Program-made: the position numbers and the translations under genes
The notes under the pieces: generated by a model
The model's input: the letters and a program-made list of their open reading frames with translations, nothing else
Databases searched by the model: none
Told to the model about the DNA's origin: nothing
Part shown: piece after piece, positions 24,165-36,557 of the stretch
Numbering within the stretch: the first letter of the stretch is position 1
Layout of the letters: each line of letters opens with the position of its first letter
Assembly (NCBI RefSeq): GCF_004379255.2
Contig: NC_056048.1
Coordinates: 5,146,001 to 5,210,000, forward strand
Direction of reading: 5' to 3'
Source of the DNA: Salvia splendens
Lineage: Eukaryota; Streptophyta; Magnoliopsida; Lamiales; Lamiaceae
DNA length: 64,000 bases

Positions 24165-24441
24165 CAGGCCCGGCCCTGGGGGGTCGAGCAGTGCCCCCGC
24201 CCCGGGCCCCCAAAACGCTGGGACCTCCAAAATCCAAATACATACATGAGTATATACATGCTATTGGGCCAGGTCCAAACTTTTAAGGTAATAATATAAA
24301 TTGTATGCTATAAATATTGTCTTGGATGTATTGAAGTGTTTTATTACTACTGTTGTTATTGTTACTATTAGTTTATAGTATTATTATGGGGCCCCTCTTT
24401 TAGTTCTGCACCGGGCCAATAAAAACTCAGGACCGGGCCTG
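24165..24441. mobile_element. hAT-type MITE, 277 bp
   Basis: The ends are CAGGCCCGGCCCTG and, inverted, CAGGCCCGGTCCTG. A perfect 8-bp target duplication CCTTGTTG lies at 24157-24164 and 24442-24449. The GC-rich ends surround an AT-rich middle. The open frames in the GC-rich left part are artefacts. Confidence 0.9.
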
Positions 24442-24449
24442 CCTTGTTG

Positions 24450-25239
24450 GATAAATTCTTAAATTTTTATTTAAATTTTTTATGATTTACATCTAAGAAC
24501 GCTTTTGACTGAACAAAGAGGTTGTGCGATTCAATTTGATTTCTAAAACAGAAACCCCCTAGTTAACCCAAGTAATTTTATGCTCCAACCACATAATATG
24601 ATCGATTATATTTTGAATTGATTTAAAATTATATTCGTATTCATCCGTTGTAGTATTTCTTTTTTGGTCATCATATTATAGTTGAACATTTTATCCTTTT
24701 AACAAAATTCAACACACACAATGTCGCTTACTTTATTGTATTTTACTTTCTCAAACTTTAATCTATTATTCATTATCTATTTTATTCTTTTCAATTTAAT
24801 TAATTAATTATTTTTTAAAATTTTTATATCCAAAAGAAACTACGGATAATAACTACTTTTCCATTCAATTAAAAATGATTAGTATTCGCTTTTGGAGTTT
24901 CCACCTAAACTGATTTGTTTCATTTTAAGTAAAAATAACAACAATTTTATCCTTATCCTATCTTTATCTATCAACTTTAATTTATCTAAATTAAACTTAC
25001 AAATGGAGGAGTATTATTTTCTTAAATCTTGTGGCTAAAAGAAATGGTATTTTATTAGGACTTATCAATACCAATAAGATCTAAATATTTCAAAAAGACA
25101 ATTCCTTTATTTTATTAGTGCTGAGTTGTACTCTTTTATTTTTTAACAAAATTCAACATATTTAATATTTTTATTTTATTCATTTTAGTAATTTAATTTC
25201 GCATAATTTATTCATCATTCTCAAAGAAATATTATGAGA
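24450..25239. other. AT-rich intergenic DNA
   Basis: No gene or clear repeat is seen up to the Harbinger insertion at 25243. Confidence 0.5.
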
Positions 25240-25242
25240 TTA

Positions 25243-27074
25243 GGCCATTCGCAATGGCGCCTAGCGCCGGCGCTAGACGGTCCATTGCAACCGCCCAGCG
25301 GATTTCGGAAATAAAAACCGCCGAGCGCTGCAATAGCGCACCGCCGAGCGCCCGGATCGCCTAGCGCACCGCCGAGCGGAATTTTTAATTTTTTTTGTAT
25401 TTTCAAAACACTATATATACGCGGTTTGCACGTCATTTTCATTCGCACCACTTGTTTTAATGAGTATTCGCTCTATCTTAATTTCTGTATAAGATCAACA
25501 CCGAGAAATGAGTAATGCCGGTGGTAGTAGTGGTGGTAGTGGTGGGGATGCTGAGGAGTACGATCGTATAATGAACGAAAGGCTAGAGGCCTATACGAAC
25601 CGTGAGATTGATCAATGGATGCAGAGGGCCTTGCAGCCGGCGGTACCTCGACCTCGCCCAATGGTCCACCGCCGACAAGTGATTGATCGTGATCACGTAG
25701 CTGCACATCAGCGCCTATACGAAGACTACTTCGCAGAGGAGCCGCGGTTCAACGCCAACCATTTCAGGCGCCGTTTTAGGATGAGCAGGGCCATGTTTAT
25801 GCGTATTGTTAACGCTTTGGAGCATCGATATCTGTATTTCCGCTTCAGGCACGATGCGGCTGCCAGACCCGGCCACACACCTATTCAAAAGTGCAATATG
25901 GCAATCCGGCAGTTGGCCTACGGAGGCGCGGCAGACATGTGGGACGAGTACCTCCACATCGGTGAGACGACTGCCCTTGAATGTATGAAGTATTTTTGTC
26001 TAGGCGTGATTGAAATATTCAGTGATCAATACCTTCGAAGCCCTACCCCCGAAGACTGCTAGGATCTTTTGCGGATGCACGGGGAACAGCATGGGTTCCC
26101 GGGGATGTTAGGCAACATAGATTGTATGCATTGGGAGTGGAAGAACTGTCCCGCTGCCTGGAAGGGGTTCTACACGACCGGCTACAAGGGAAAGAATCCC
26201 ACGATGATCCTCGAGGCCGTAGCTGATTACCTGCTGTGGATTTGGCATGCGTATTTTGGGATAGCCGGTTCGAACAACGACCTCAACGTCCTCAACTCGT
26301 CGTCCCTTTTCAACGAGCAGTGTCAGGGCGTCGGTCTATGGCTACTATTTGGCGGATGGGATATACCCTAGGTGGCCCGTCTTTGTGAAGACGATCCGAT
26401 GCGCATCAGATGAGAGGAAGGCCTACTTTGCGGCACGGCAGGAGTCGGCGCGCAAGGACGTGGAGCGCGCATTTGGTGTGCTCCAGTCTCGATGGGCGGC
26501 AGTTAGGGGTCCAACCCGTTTGTGGCATATCGACTGCATTGCTGATATAATGTACGCATGTATTATCATGCACAACATGATTGTCGAAGATGAAGGTGTA
26601 CAACTGACTAGTTGGACCAACGACGATAATGAAGCCGGTCCAAGCCACGGCGTGGCCGCCCCCAACGTACGGAGTGGGGTACCTCACGATGAAGACGGCC
26701 GCCTCCAAGCACATGCCGACATGCCCCAAACGAAGGCTCATATTCGACTCCAAAAGGATTTAATTGAAGAGTTATGGGCGCGGAGGACTGCACGACATTA
26801 GTTTTTTTGTTAATTATGTAATTTTTTTAAATAATGTACTTTTTTAAATTTTAATAATATTATTGAATTTTCTTGTATCTGTGTCGTAAATTTAATTCCA
26901 TATTTTGTGTGATTACTAACTATTTGTTTTATATAATTTTGAGTGATGTGGTTAGGCTATGGCTGAGCTATTTGCTTGTTTTACTGATGTGGCAGAAGGA
27001 TTTTTAATGCTGATAATGTGGTAGAAGAAATTTATAGCTAGACTATGGCTGTGCTATTCATTTTGTGGAGGGCC
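25243..27074 (+). mobile_element. PIF/Harbinger element, subfamily 1
   Basis: This 1832-bp element is flanked by TTA target duplications (25240-25242 and 27075-27077). The ends are GGCCATTCGC and, inverted, GGCCCTCCAC, so the TIR is short and degenerate. The left subterminal region carries repeated CCGCCGAGCG words (four between about 25317 and 25380). It contains a decayed transposase gene and no ORF1. It ends 204 bp upstream of the FDH start codon and 85 bp upstream of that gene's TATA box. Confidence 0.85.
25508..26801 (+). pseudogene. Harbinger transposase, decayed (subfamily 1)
   Basis: The protein resembles plant PIF/Harbinger transposases (Pfam Plant_tran/DDE_Tnp_4 type). The N-terminus has FRRRFRMSRAMFMRIV, TPIQKCNMAIRQLAYG and WDEYLHIGETT. 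A TAG at 26060-26062 then breaks the frame. After it come the DDE signatures: Asp in GNIDCMHWEWKNCP, Asp in SNNDLNVLNSS and, following a frameshift near 26340, Glu in RKDVERAFGVLQSRW. IMHNMIVEDEG and a helical C-terminus complete it at 26801. All three catalytic residues survive, but one stop and one frameshift prevent translation. The N-terminal glycine-rich stretch is unlike the other family members here. Confidence 0.85.
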
Positions 27075-27159
27075 TTAATGGTACATTTGTAAGTTGTAAC
27101 TGACATTTCAAGGCAAACGTCCATTATTGACTTATTGCCCACCTTTCCAACTCGCTATG

Positions 27160-27166
27160 TATAAAG
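27160..27166 (+). promoter_or_regulatory. TATA box of FDH
   Basis: TATAAAG lies 113 bp upstream of the FDH start codon. A pyrimidine-rich leader (CTCTCACTCACTCC) follows it, as in many plant 5' UTRs. It is inferred from motif and position. Confidence 0.6.
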
Positions 27167-27278
27167 TCAGCTACTCTCACTCACTCCTCGCTCATCTCTT
27201 CTCTCCCGTTCGCCACCATACGGTGCTCTCTGATCACTCTCTGTTTCTCTCCGATAGTTTCAGATCTGAACATCTGAG

Positions 27279-29948
27279 ATGGCTTTGAAACGCGTCGGTT
27301 CCTCTGCAGTTCGCGCGCTTACCTCCTCAGCTGCCTCTTCAGCTTTCACCAGACACCTCCACGTAAGCTGATCTCTCCAAATTTAAGATCATTTTATGAT
27401 ATCGCTTTTCCCACTCTATTCAATAATTCCATGGAAAAATTGTGCTAGCTAATCTCGTGTTCGTGAACGATTTCTTTTGAATTTTAATTTTCCTCTTTTA
27501 TGATTTTATCCTAATTAATCGTGGGAAAATTAAACATTTTCTTTTCGCTTGGAAGATAATTGTATAGAGTATAACGAAGACTCTTTGGAGTTTGGACATT
27601 GACACTTCACGCTATTTGTGTGTACCTTGACGACGACGTATTTTGTCATATTATGGCGTGGCAACTTCAGCCAATAACTATAAGTCTGCTCCTTAGTTTG
27701 GCGTGCCCATTCTATCTAATTTAACGTTTTTTGAGGTGATATGTTTATTTTTTTATGGAGTATTTATTTTAAATAAGAGAATATAATAGATTCAATATTT
27801 CAATTGTTCTTTTGTAAAAGAAAATTTAGGGGTTTGGTTTCATTGTGATTTCTTCGATTTCGATCCATTGGATTTTATTTTTGCGTGATTATAATTATTA
27901 CTACTACTACTACTACTATTTCTATTTCAAATACTAGTATATGTTTAATCTCAATCGTTGTAAGCCTTTTAGTAGTAGTAAAAAATAACACGGCATTGAA
28001 TGTTGGTGGGTCAGGTGCTTTACCTTTAATTAGGTGATGGCAATTACATTACAGAAAATAAATCAATTTAAGGGATTAAAATTTATTGGGATGCATCATC
28101 CCCCAATTAATTTGTGCCCCACTTAATTGCCACATCAAATTTCATTCCCAATTTTGTTTATTTATTACTCTTGAGTTTTATTTCACTTTGGTTAATTATG
28201 ATTGATAACATCCAATATATTTTTTAGTTAAACTCTTACTAGCTTTTAATTTTCAAATGCTGGGGTTGATCTTATTATAATTTTTAATTATTAAAATAAT
28301 TACTGTTATGTTGTACTCCTTCCGTATAGTAGTACAAACGAGGCACACAATCAATGTGGTGGTGGTGACAACATGGATAAATGTCCATTGATATCCTAGA
28401 ATCCAACAAACTAACAAAGTCACTAACATTAATTTACTAGGTAATAATGTCTTGAGAAGTTTTCAGCTTGATCATGTCATGTGTGTTATGTCTGCACAGG
28501 CTTCTCCTGGCAGCAAGAAAATTGTGGGCGTCTTCTACAAGGCAAACGAGTATGCTTCGTTGAATCCGAATTTCCTAGGCTGTGCTGAGAATGCATTGGG
28601 CATACGCGAATGGCTCGAATCCCAGGGTCACCAGTACATAGTTACCCCGGACAAAGATGGCCCTAACTGCGGTAACCAACAACCTTAAACTCGTCGAAAA
28701 CATTATGTCTTGGTTCCAACATTATGGTGAAATGTCTTTGTTTTAGAAGTGGATTCATGTGATAGAATATGACATGGCATTTTGTTTCTGGTGTCTGAAT
28801 GTCTGAAAATGCAGAGCTCGACAAGCATATACCCGACCTGCACGTGCTGATTTCGACTCCCTTCCACCCTGCATATGTAACCGCGGAGAGAATCAAGAAG
28901 GCGAAGAACCTGCAGCTTCTGCTGACCGCTGGCATTGGCTCGGACCACATTGATCTCAAGGCTGCTGCTGAAGCTGGGCTGACAGTGGCTGAAGTCACCG
29001 GGAGCAACACTGTCTCTGTTGCTGAAGACGAACTCATGAGGATCCTCATCCTCGTCCGGAACTACCTGCCTGGATACCACCAGGTCATCAGTGGCGAATG
29101 GGACGTCGCTGCCATTGCTCATCGAGCCTATGACCTCGAAGGCAAGACTGTTGGAACGGTTGGAGCTGGGCGAATAGGCCGGCTTTTGCTCCAGAGGCTG
29201 ATGCCTTTCAACTGCAATCTCCTCTACCATGATCGCCTCCAGATGGATCCGAAGCTCGAGAGTGAGATAGGAGCTACGTTCGAGGAGGATCTTGATGCAA
29301 TGCTGCCCAAGTGTGACATCATTGTCATCAACACTCCTCTCACTGAGAAAACTAAGTGAGTTTGATTCATCTCATTTCTTGATTTTGCTTTGTAGAAAAC
29401 TTCATGATGAATCTTCTCTTATCTTTTGTAGAGGAATGTTTGACAAAGAAAAGATAGCAAAGCTGAAGAAGGGTGTTCTGATTGTGAACAACGCTAGAGG
29501 TGCGATCATGGACACTCAAGCAGTTGTCGATGCTTGTTCGAGTGGCCACATTGGAGGTACAAGAAGTAGCCATTTACACTGGTTTCAATTCTCTCTTTAC
29601 ACTGATGTTGGATATATGTTAATTTACCGGTTAATTTATATCAGGTTATAGCGGGGATGTTTGGTACCCACAGCCAGCTCCGAAGGATCATCCGTGGAGG
29701 TACATGCCAAACCAGGCCATGACCCCTCATATATCCGGGACTACAATAGATGCACAGGTAAGATACTATTCGTGATCTCGTACATATATTTTATTCCAAA
29801 GCGTTGCTAAACTACAATGGTCGTGGGGATGCAGCTACGCTACGCTGCTGGAACGAAGGACATGTTGGATAGGTATTTCAAGGGTGAGGATTTTCCAGCA
29901 CAGAATTACATCGTCAAGGACGGAGAACTGGCGAGCCAGTACCGGTAG
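27279..29948 (+). CDS. FDH: Formate dehydrogenase, mitochondrial
   Basis: NAD-dependent formate dehydrogenase oxidises formate to CO2; the plant enzyme is mitochondrial. Six exons join in frame: 27279-27362, 28500-28671, 28815-29355, 29432-29556, 29645-29757, 29835-29948, giving 382 aa, about the usual length (384 in Arabidopsis). The first exon is a Ser/Ala/Arg-rich targeting peptide. Family motifs include [37 protein letters not shown], the Rossmann GTVGAGRIG, the catalytic Arg in [22 protein letters not shown], and the active-site His in MTPHISGTT. Intron 1 is 1.1 kb and contains a short (CTA)n tract near 27900. Stop TAG at 29946. A Harbinger element lies just upstream of the TATA box. Confidence 0.97.
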
Positions 29949-29996
29949 ACGAGGCTGCCTGCCTTCGTTTGTGCAACGTTGCTGTTCCTGTTAATG

Positions 29997-30002
29997 AATA
30001 AA
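29997..30002 (+). terminator. Polyadenylation signal of FDH
   Basis: AATAAA lies 49 bp after the FDH stop codon, a typical near-upstream poly(A) element. Motif and position only. Confidence 0.6.
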
Positions 30003-30477
30003 CTCTTTGTGCAGTAGAGATTCTTCATATGTAGAAGAACGCGTGTCTCTACCTTTGAACTTTTTTGAGTTTTTCCCTACAATGTTGTAACGCATCATAA
30101 CTTATTATCAATATTATTAAAATATGAAGTCCTCAAAATTTACTTCTAAATCAAAATTTTCGTTTACGTTGTTTTGGATATGAGTTGAATTCAGTTATAT
30201 GGCATACATCAATCACCTAACCTACTAGAGTGGAACAGAGGCTCCTTCTTGTCATTTCATTCCATTCCTCGTGTGAATAGTAATCTCCTGCTACACCTGA
30301 CCACTTAGTTAATACTAATAATTAATTCACTTTTAATCTATTGATCGATCTGTATGCCATAGGCGGCTTTTCTTTTTAGGACAGACAAGACACCACAATC
30401 TAGTTTTACTTTATAAATACTACTTTTTATTTATTAAAAAAATATATTTTTCTCCACATTGATTAAATCCAGTTGTA
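30003..30477. other. FDH 3' flank
   Basis: This is the end of the FDH 3' UTR followed by AT-rich DNA. No further gene is seen before the Harbinger copy at 30481. Confidence 0.5.
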
Positions 30478-30792
30478 TCAGGCCATCCACAACGCTGTCT
30501 TTATACTGTCTCTTAAACCGTCTCTTAACTACTATTTGAGCACTATTTGAGGGCCCCACTGTCCTTTTTTCCTCCATCTCTTAACTAAGAGACGGAACCT
30601 GCAACGCTCCGTCTCTTAACCGTCTCTATACCGTCTCTTAATTACTATTCATTCAATTTAATTTATAATTTTTTTTAAAACCCAATTCAATTTAAACAAA
30701 CACACTTTATTAAAATTAAAACAATATTACAACTTAACATTAAAAAAAACGAAGACATAATTAAAATTCTAAAAAAATAAAAATGACATAAT

Positions 30793-31279
30793 TTAATCTT
30801 CTCCGCCAAAGTTTTCCCAAATGTGCTCAATTAGATCCTCTTGGAGTTGGGTGTGGGCGCTAGAGTCGCGTGTATTCGTCGAATGTGTCTCCGATGTGCA
30901 GGTATTCGTCGAATATGTCGGCCGTTTGTCCAGTCGCAAGCTGCCGGATGGCTGCAGTACATTTCTGCAGCGTCGTGTGGCTGGGACGACCGACCGCGTC
31001 GAACCCTTCTCGGAAGAACTCCTCCCTGGCCGCCAAAGTATTCGCTATGTGGAGAAATAGCGGTTTCCGCATGCGGAAACGGCGACGGAAATAGGTATCT
31101 CCCCAAATCGGGTTATCGCAGAAGTAGTCGCGTACTAACCGTGCGGCGGCTTCCTCCCGGTTCCGATTGATGTACTTCCGGGAGCGTCGTGGGGGTGGTG
31201 CGGCTTCCTCCGCCTCTCGTCGTCGATCTTCTTCGAGTGATTGTTCCATTAATTGGCGCATTTGCTCAAAAGGATCCAT
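30793..31279 (-). pseudogene. Harbinger transposase, deletion derivative (copy A)
   Basis: The reading frame starts MDPFEQMRQLMEQSLEEDRR and keeps the N-terminal helical region (YFRRRFRMRKPLFLHIANTL, SHTTLQKCTAAIRQLATG, DEYLHIGDT). It then jumps to the last residues of the protein (AHTQLQEDLIEHIWENFG, in a shifted frame). The whole DDE catalytic core is therefore deleted. The N-terminal frame itself is intact for 139 codons and could still encode a DNA-binding fragment. Confidence 0.85.
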
Positions 31280-31510
31280 TTGTTTGAGTTGATTGAATAT
31301 GGAAATTGGAGTGATAGAGAGGATTTGAGAGGAATAGATGTGTGTTTGTGTTTGAAATGAGTATGAAATAGAATTATTTATAGAGTAAAAAATTAAAAAT
31401 TTAAAAAATGAAAATAAATATTTAACGGTAATATTACCGTTTGAAAAAAAAAATTTTTTTATTAAAAATCGATTTTTTTAAAAAAAATTAATTATTGCGT
31501 CATCAGTGAC

Positions 31511-31542
31511 GACGCCCACTCGCTGGCCCGCGAGTGGGCGTC
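31511..31542. repeat. GC-rich hairpin in Harbinger copy A
   Basis: This is a perfect 13-bp inverted repeat, GACGCCCACTCGC and its complement, separated by TGGCCC. The same hairpin occurs at the same subterminal position in the copies at 38606, 47583 and 52716. Confidence 0.9.
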
Positions 31543-31736
31543 ACGCACGCATGGGGACGTGCCACGTGTCCCTGGCGCGTGGCGAGACAGCTCGTCTCGT
31601 GTCTCTCCGAGACGAGCTACGCGACGAGACGGTCGCGAGCTGGAGACGAGATGGGCGCTGCAATGCGTCTCGCGGGGGTCTCGTCTCTCCGAGACGAGAC
31701 GCGAGCCCGGCGCGAGACGCGTTGTGGATGGTCTCA

Positions 31737-32345
31737 ATCTTCATCCATTAAAAACACATCTAACATTGACCACTATTTTCTTAAAATGTGTTCCATCAAA
31801 TATTAATGATTGAATCAAGTGAAAACATAACGATCGTAAAAAGTAAAAACCATTCTTTCTTAAATCTCAATTGATTCTTAAAATTTCAAGGCATATTTGA
31901 AGACATTGAACTTTTCGCTCATAAAATTTTGTGAGTATTCTTTTACCAATTATAATCCTATCTTTGTCATACAATTCATTTGTTCTCTACTCATTTTGAT
32001 TATGGTTCTTTTCGAATCATTCATAAATTTTTTATAAATCAATACTTCAGTGTGCACCTATAAAACATCTATTTTTACAAATATCAATTTAAAATGTTGT
32101 TACGAATATCTTAGAATAATTGTTGTAGAAGTGAATAGCAAATTAGTACTAGTATTTGTCATTTGCCAAGCCGTTCTCCCAAAAGTATCAAGCTAGTATA
32201 ATTTCATTTTTAAAAAAACAAAATAATGATTAATGGAGTAAAAAATTAAGAATCTACACTTCAACCCGACCCGAATTTCCTCACTTTCGCGGTCGTATGG
32301 TTCTAGGGTTTAAGGTCCGAGGTTTTTGAAATCCACCTCGCAACC
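31737..32345. promoter_or_regulatory. Upstream region of the NFD6-like gene
   Basis: This AT-rich stretch between the Harbinger copy and the NFD6-like start has no coding signal. It must contain that gene's promoter and 5' UTR. No clear TATA box can be chosen. Confidence 0.4.
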
Positions 32346-33645
32346 ATGGCTTCCTGCGCTAGAAATCTGGTGCAACGATCTTCCAACACTGCAAAAACGC
32401 TTCTGTTCCGCAGCCAATCATCGCATTCCGTTCCTGCCGGAGCACCGAAACTCAGTGGATTCGCATCTACGTCACCTCGCCCCCGTCCCTTCTTCTCCTC
32501 CACCTCCAGGTTCGCTTGAAAATTTCTCATCGTATTTGATAGTTAAGCGATTATGTGTTGAATAGAGTTGGAATTTGGTGAATGCTTAGGCTGCCGGTGG
32601 AGCTAGGGTGTGGAGAGTCGTTGATGCCCCTCCATTCTGCGACGGCGTCGGCATTGCTGAAGTCGATGCTCTCTTCCAAAGTTGGGCGCTGGGGTTATCT
32701 CTCAGAAGGTACTGCATTGGAATCGTTGTTATTTTCGGTTTCGAATTGTTTGGGATTTCATTTCTATGCTTGATTTTTTTGGCTTCCTACTGATATGTTT
32801 GTACAAATATAATGTGTATGGATGTGGAATTATTCATTTAAGACTATACATGCACAGAAAGGTAGATTGTTTGGATTGAGCTTTGATGATTGTGTTGTAG
32901 AAGGTTTATTTTCTGCTCTTGAAGAGATTTTAGAATTTATTGCATCAACTAGCAATTGGCATCTGAACCAAAACTGCTAATCTTTGAGAACAGAGGCTTG
33001 CAACTTCTAATATACAACCTTCAAAGTTTTCTTGCTTGAAAGTGTGGGGTAACTGTTAGTTTATTTTGAGAATAAGCAACTTATGGTATAGGAATATGAC
33101 CTTACGAACTGTCGAAATAGAAGTGACTGCCAATTGATTGAAAAAGCAATAGCAAATAGGAAGAGATTTTCTGATCCTTCATTTCCTTGTTTTGATTCAT
33201 CATTCATTCTAAAGTATGAGTTTCAATCTAAGTAAGGCCTTTGTGACTGACTGATTAGTGGTTACCAGTATTAGCTTCTACCTTGAATGTTAGTTTTTGT
33301 TGGAAAGAGCTTTTAATGGTAAAAGCAGTCGAGAAATGTCTATTAAGATGCAATCAGATTAATACACTCATGATAAGTATATTCGTTTTGACGGATCATG
33401 GATATGGTATATGCTTTTGTTATCTCATTCAGCTATATTCAAGATTTGGATCATGACTCATTAGGATGTGATCTTTCTCTAGCAAAATGCAATCAGAATA
33501 GTGCACTCACGAAAAGTATATTCTTTTTGATGGATCAATATAGATGCTTTTGCTATCACAGTCAGCTTTATTCAAGAATTTGGATCACTAGCGTATGATT
33601 CTTTCTCTTTTACTTCCTATCAGGCTTCGCAACACCACTATAACA
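32346..33645 (+). CDS. NFD6-like small mitochondrial protein
   Basis: This resembles the NUCLEAR FUSION DEFECTIVE 6 family, small mitochondrion-targeted plant proteins first linked to polar nuclear fusion in the female gametophyte; their biochemical role is unclear. Three exons join in frame: 32346-32509, 32590-32708, 33626-33645, giving 100 aa. The N-terminus (MASCARNLVQRSSNTAKTLL, then Ser/Arg/Pro-rich) is a presequence. The conserved core is LPVELGCGESLMPLHSATAS, followed by a Leu/Ser helix and WGYLSEG. The last exon adds only FATPL. Reading through the second donor would give a different short C-terminus, so alternative splicing is possible, as in this family. The call rests on the core motif and exon pattern. 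Confidence 0.8.
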
Positions 33646-36557
33646 GGACCTGTAATGAAGAGTTTGGGAAGACCACTGCAGCTAATTCAATCATCTTTAA
33701 ACTTTAAAATAAATGTATCACCAAAATGGTTGTGCTGTTGCTAGAATATACTTGCTCCTTAAATTTGTAAAATGTGGTTTTTTTATGTTACACCGTAGGA
33801 GGTGATTTTTGTTCGTCATTTTGATGCGCTCATTATCCTAGACATGCTTACTGGGTGGCCTGTCTTTTGAGATTCAAAGTGTATTGATACTTATGCGACC
33901 ATTTTGGAAGGGGAAACTGGACATGTAAGCCACCATATATTCAGGAATAGTTTTTTCTTGTGTTTTCTTTCTTCATTTTACTGTCTCCTTTTGTTCAAGG
34001 ATCATTGCGTATGGTTTGAAGGATGATTGTGGCAGTTCTACGTTTGCTTTTCTTGATCCAAGTCATATAGCTTCTCGTTTTGTGATGAGTTTGTGAGATC
34101 GACTAAGTAGAGTTGTTTTGTTTTTTGGCCATCGTTTGTTTCCTTGGGCTCGTTTCTTTGATAAATACATTAGGGAAAAGATACTAATGTAGCCCAATAA
34201 AAATATTTTCCTTCTAATTTAATCCATTATTTGACTATTTGCACACACATTGACACATACCTAATGATATGGGATGGTTAGGTATACATCTTTAAGTACT
34301 GATGCTTGTTACATTTGTTGATTATAAATCCATTCTATTTATATGATTGTGTTAGTTCTATTACTTTCTCCCCAACTTTTTCTTGCTTTGTTCTGGAATT
34401 TCATGTTTAGATGCCGTATATGAAGCACAATTATCACCACCATTTTGGTGCTTTAATAACTGATTTTTGTTTCTGGCTTATGAAAAAGAGCGTCGATTTT
34501 CCCTCTAGTGTTGAGGGAATTTACCCTACATAAGGTAATACATAAAGAGTGGACAACATCATTTGTTCACATATTCGTTCATTTTATACTACTCCTAACT
34601 TCTAAAAGCTGGCTAAAAATATTATTAGTAATTATTATGTTGTCTATTTGATGAACTCTTAACTATTGAAACATGAAATGATTGAAATTTTTTAATAATG
34701 TAGTAGCTTATTTTTTGGTGTATATTGCTTATTTTAGAATATCCGTAGCATCTTTTCTCAAAAAAGGTTAAAGATTAGTAGTTCTATAGGCTATGGTTAG
34801 ATATTGAACAAAATAATGTGTGGTTCCGACCAATTTGCCTAATAAATTGATGACAATAGGTTTGATTTTTTCACTTTTTAAGTTCAAAAATCAAGTTCCT
34901 TCGACGACAAAAGGTACCATTGTTTTTGTTTCTTATTAGTATTATCTATACATATATAAATGGGGAATTTTGGAGATATTTACAAGAATGTCATTTTAGT
35001 AGAAAAATTATATTAATCTAATTAAAACTGTTTTTAATGAATTTGTAGAGTTTCAGTTATTCACGAATATTAGACAATGTCAAATAGATCGCCCATTTTT
35101 TTTTCTCATTGATAACACATTTTATACATGATTGCATGTTAATTACAACAAAAATAACTCCCATCATTAATGTGCATTTTAATGCACAATATTCACCCCG
35201 TACGTTTACAATCAAATCATAGGGAGTGAGAGAGGTGCCAATCAATTATAACAAATAATATTAGATTAAATTCAGTAAGAATACGAAAAGCTATCCGTTT
35301 TCTATAAATTTGACTTGTACAAGGATGATTTACTGAAATGGAAATACGAAATTTGATTCGACTTTGTTCTACAAAATAATTGAGTTCTACCAAGCAAAGA
35401 AGCTTGAAGAATTGATGGAAATTCATTCTTGCTAGGGGCAACTTCAACAATACTTCAATTCATTGTTGAGATTGAATTAGCTCCAAACATTCTGCAAAAG
35501 GTATCCTATTTCAATTTTTTTGCTATTTTTGTACAATATCTATGTTTATTATGTTGAACTATAGCACTAATCTCAAATATGTTTTTTTTTCTAATGTTGC
35601 AAATTTCATTTACACTATTGCTTCTTTGTTTGTTGAATAGAGAAAGGGAGAGAAGTACCTGATTGAGCTGGCGACGAGTAAAGCTTGGATAGGAAGATGT
35701 TTGTTGTCTAATAAAAAAAACACATAAATATTTGACGAAGAAGATGAGAATGGAAGCTTTTTTTGCTAGGTTATATCGGCTAATAAAGTTATCGAATATT
35801 CACATATGCACAGATGAGTTAGAATTATAAATGTGTATAATTGTATAATTAGTGGCTGATTATATGAATAGATTCCTTCTTGTAAATATAAGTAATGTTA
35901 GAGGCGTCTTTAAGCACTTTCTTGATATGAGCATATAAACAGATTTACAGCCAATATCCAGGTAAAAAAACCTATACTATCAGTAAGAATTATCAAGTCG
36001 GCCGACCCAATGTAAGATATCGAATACAGATCTAAAACCCCCAAAATAGAATAAGTGATCAACAAAGTAAAATTGAACTGGGGCGAAGGGAAAATTTTTA
36101 TTGATATTTTGGCTCATTTGTTGGTCATGATGAGTATATTTTAAAGTTGAGGGTTTATGATTTAGGTTTCAAGGTTTGGGTTTTTAGTGTATAGGGTCAC
36201 TATATTGCAATGAAATGAAGCTTGACTAGGAAGTGTCTCACTAGTGCAATCTTAAATTATAGCTTTTGATAAACGATATCTTAAATCTCATTAGGAGAAG
36301 TGGTAATTATACATTATTTAGGTTTTTTTTTGTTTTGTGTGATGTAAATTTGCTTTATTTTTTAGTTTGTTGTATATATTTATGATTTTAAATTTCGAAT
36401 GATAATATTATTTATCATTGTATAAAATTATTTAATAATGTAAAATACATGTTATAAAAATAAAATGTATCGTGCATCACACTTATTTGTTTGGTTTAAT
36501 ATTATTATTAATAACAACTATACTAATGTTAAATTATGTATAATTCAAAAGTAAAAA
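33646..36557. other. NFD6-like 3' region and AT-rich intergenic DNA
   Basis: The first few hundred bases are moderately GC-balanced and probably include the NFD6-like 3' UTR or alternative terminal exons. The rest is AT-rich with no gene, tRNA-like structure or delimitable transposon that I can support. Confidence 0.4.

Larger units (their letters stand above)
30481..31733 (-). mobile_element. PIF/Harbinger copy A, internally deleted
   Basis: This 1253-bp element has 15-bp TIRs: GGCCATCCACAACGC and, inverted, GACCATCCACAACGC, differing at one base. The target duplication is TCA (30478-30480 and 31734-31736). One subterminal region repeats GTCTCTTAA words; the other contains GTCTCTCCGAGAC palindromes and a GC-rich hairpin. 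The interior keeps the 5' third and the extreme 3' end of the transposase gene. This is the best-preserved pair of ends in the family. Confidence 0.92.

Noticed and set aside
24013..24286. 76- and 66-codon Pro/Gly/Arg-rich frames
   Set aside because: They span the GC-rich end of the hAT MITE at 24165-24441 and have no independent support.
26406..26793. Minus-strand frames of 115, 80 and 61 codons
   Set aside because: They are antisense shadows of the GC-rich Harbinger transposase C-terminal half.
28663..29230. 175- and 128-codon minus-strand open frames
   Set aside because: They are antisense shadows of FDH exon 3, whose plus-strand product is unambiguous.
31492..31813. Five overlapping 67-90 codon frames, Arg/Ser-rich
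   Set aside because: They fall in the GC-rich palindromic subterminal region of Harbinger copy A; opposite-strand mirror frames show the composition effect.
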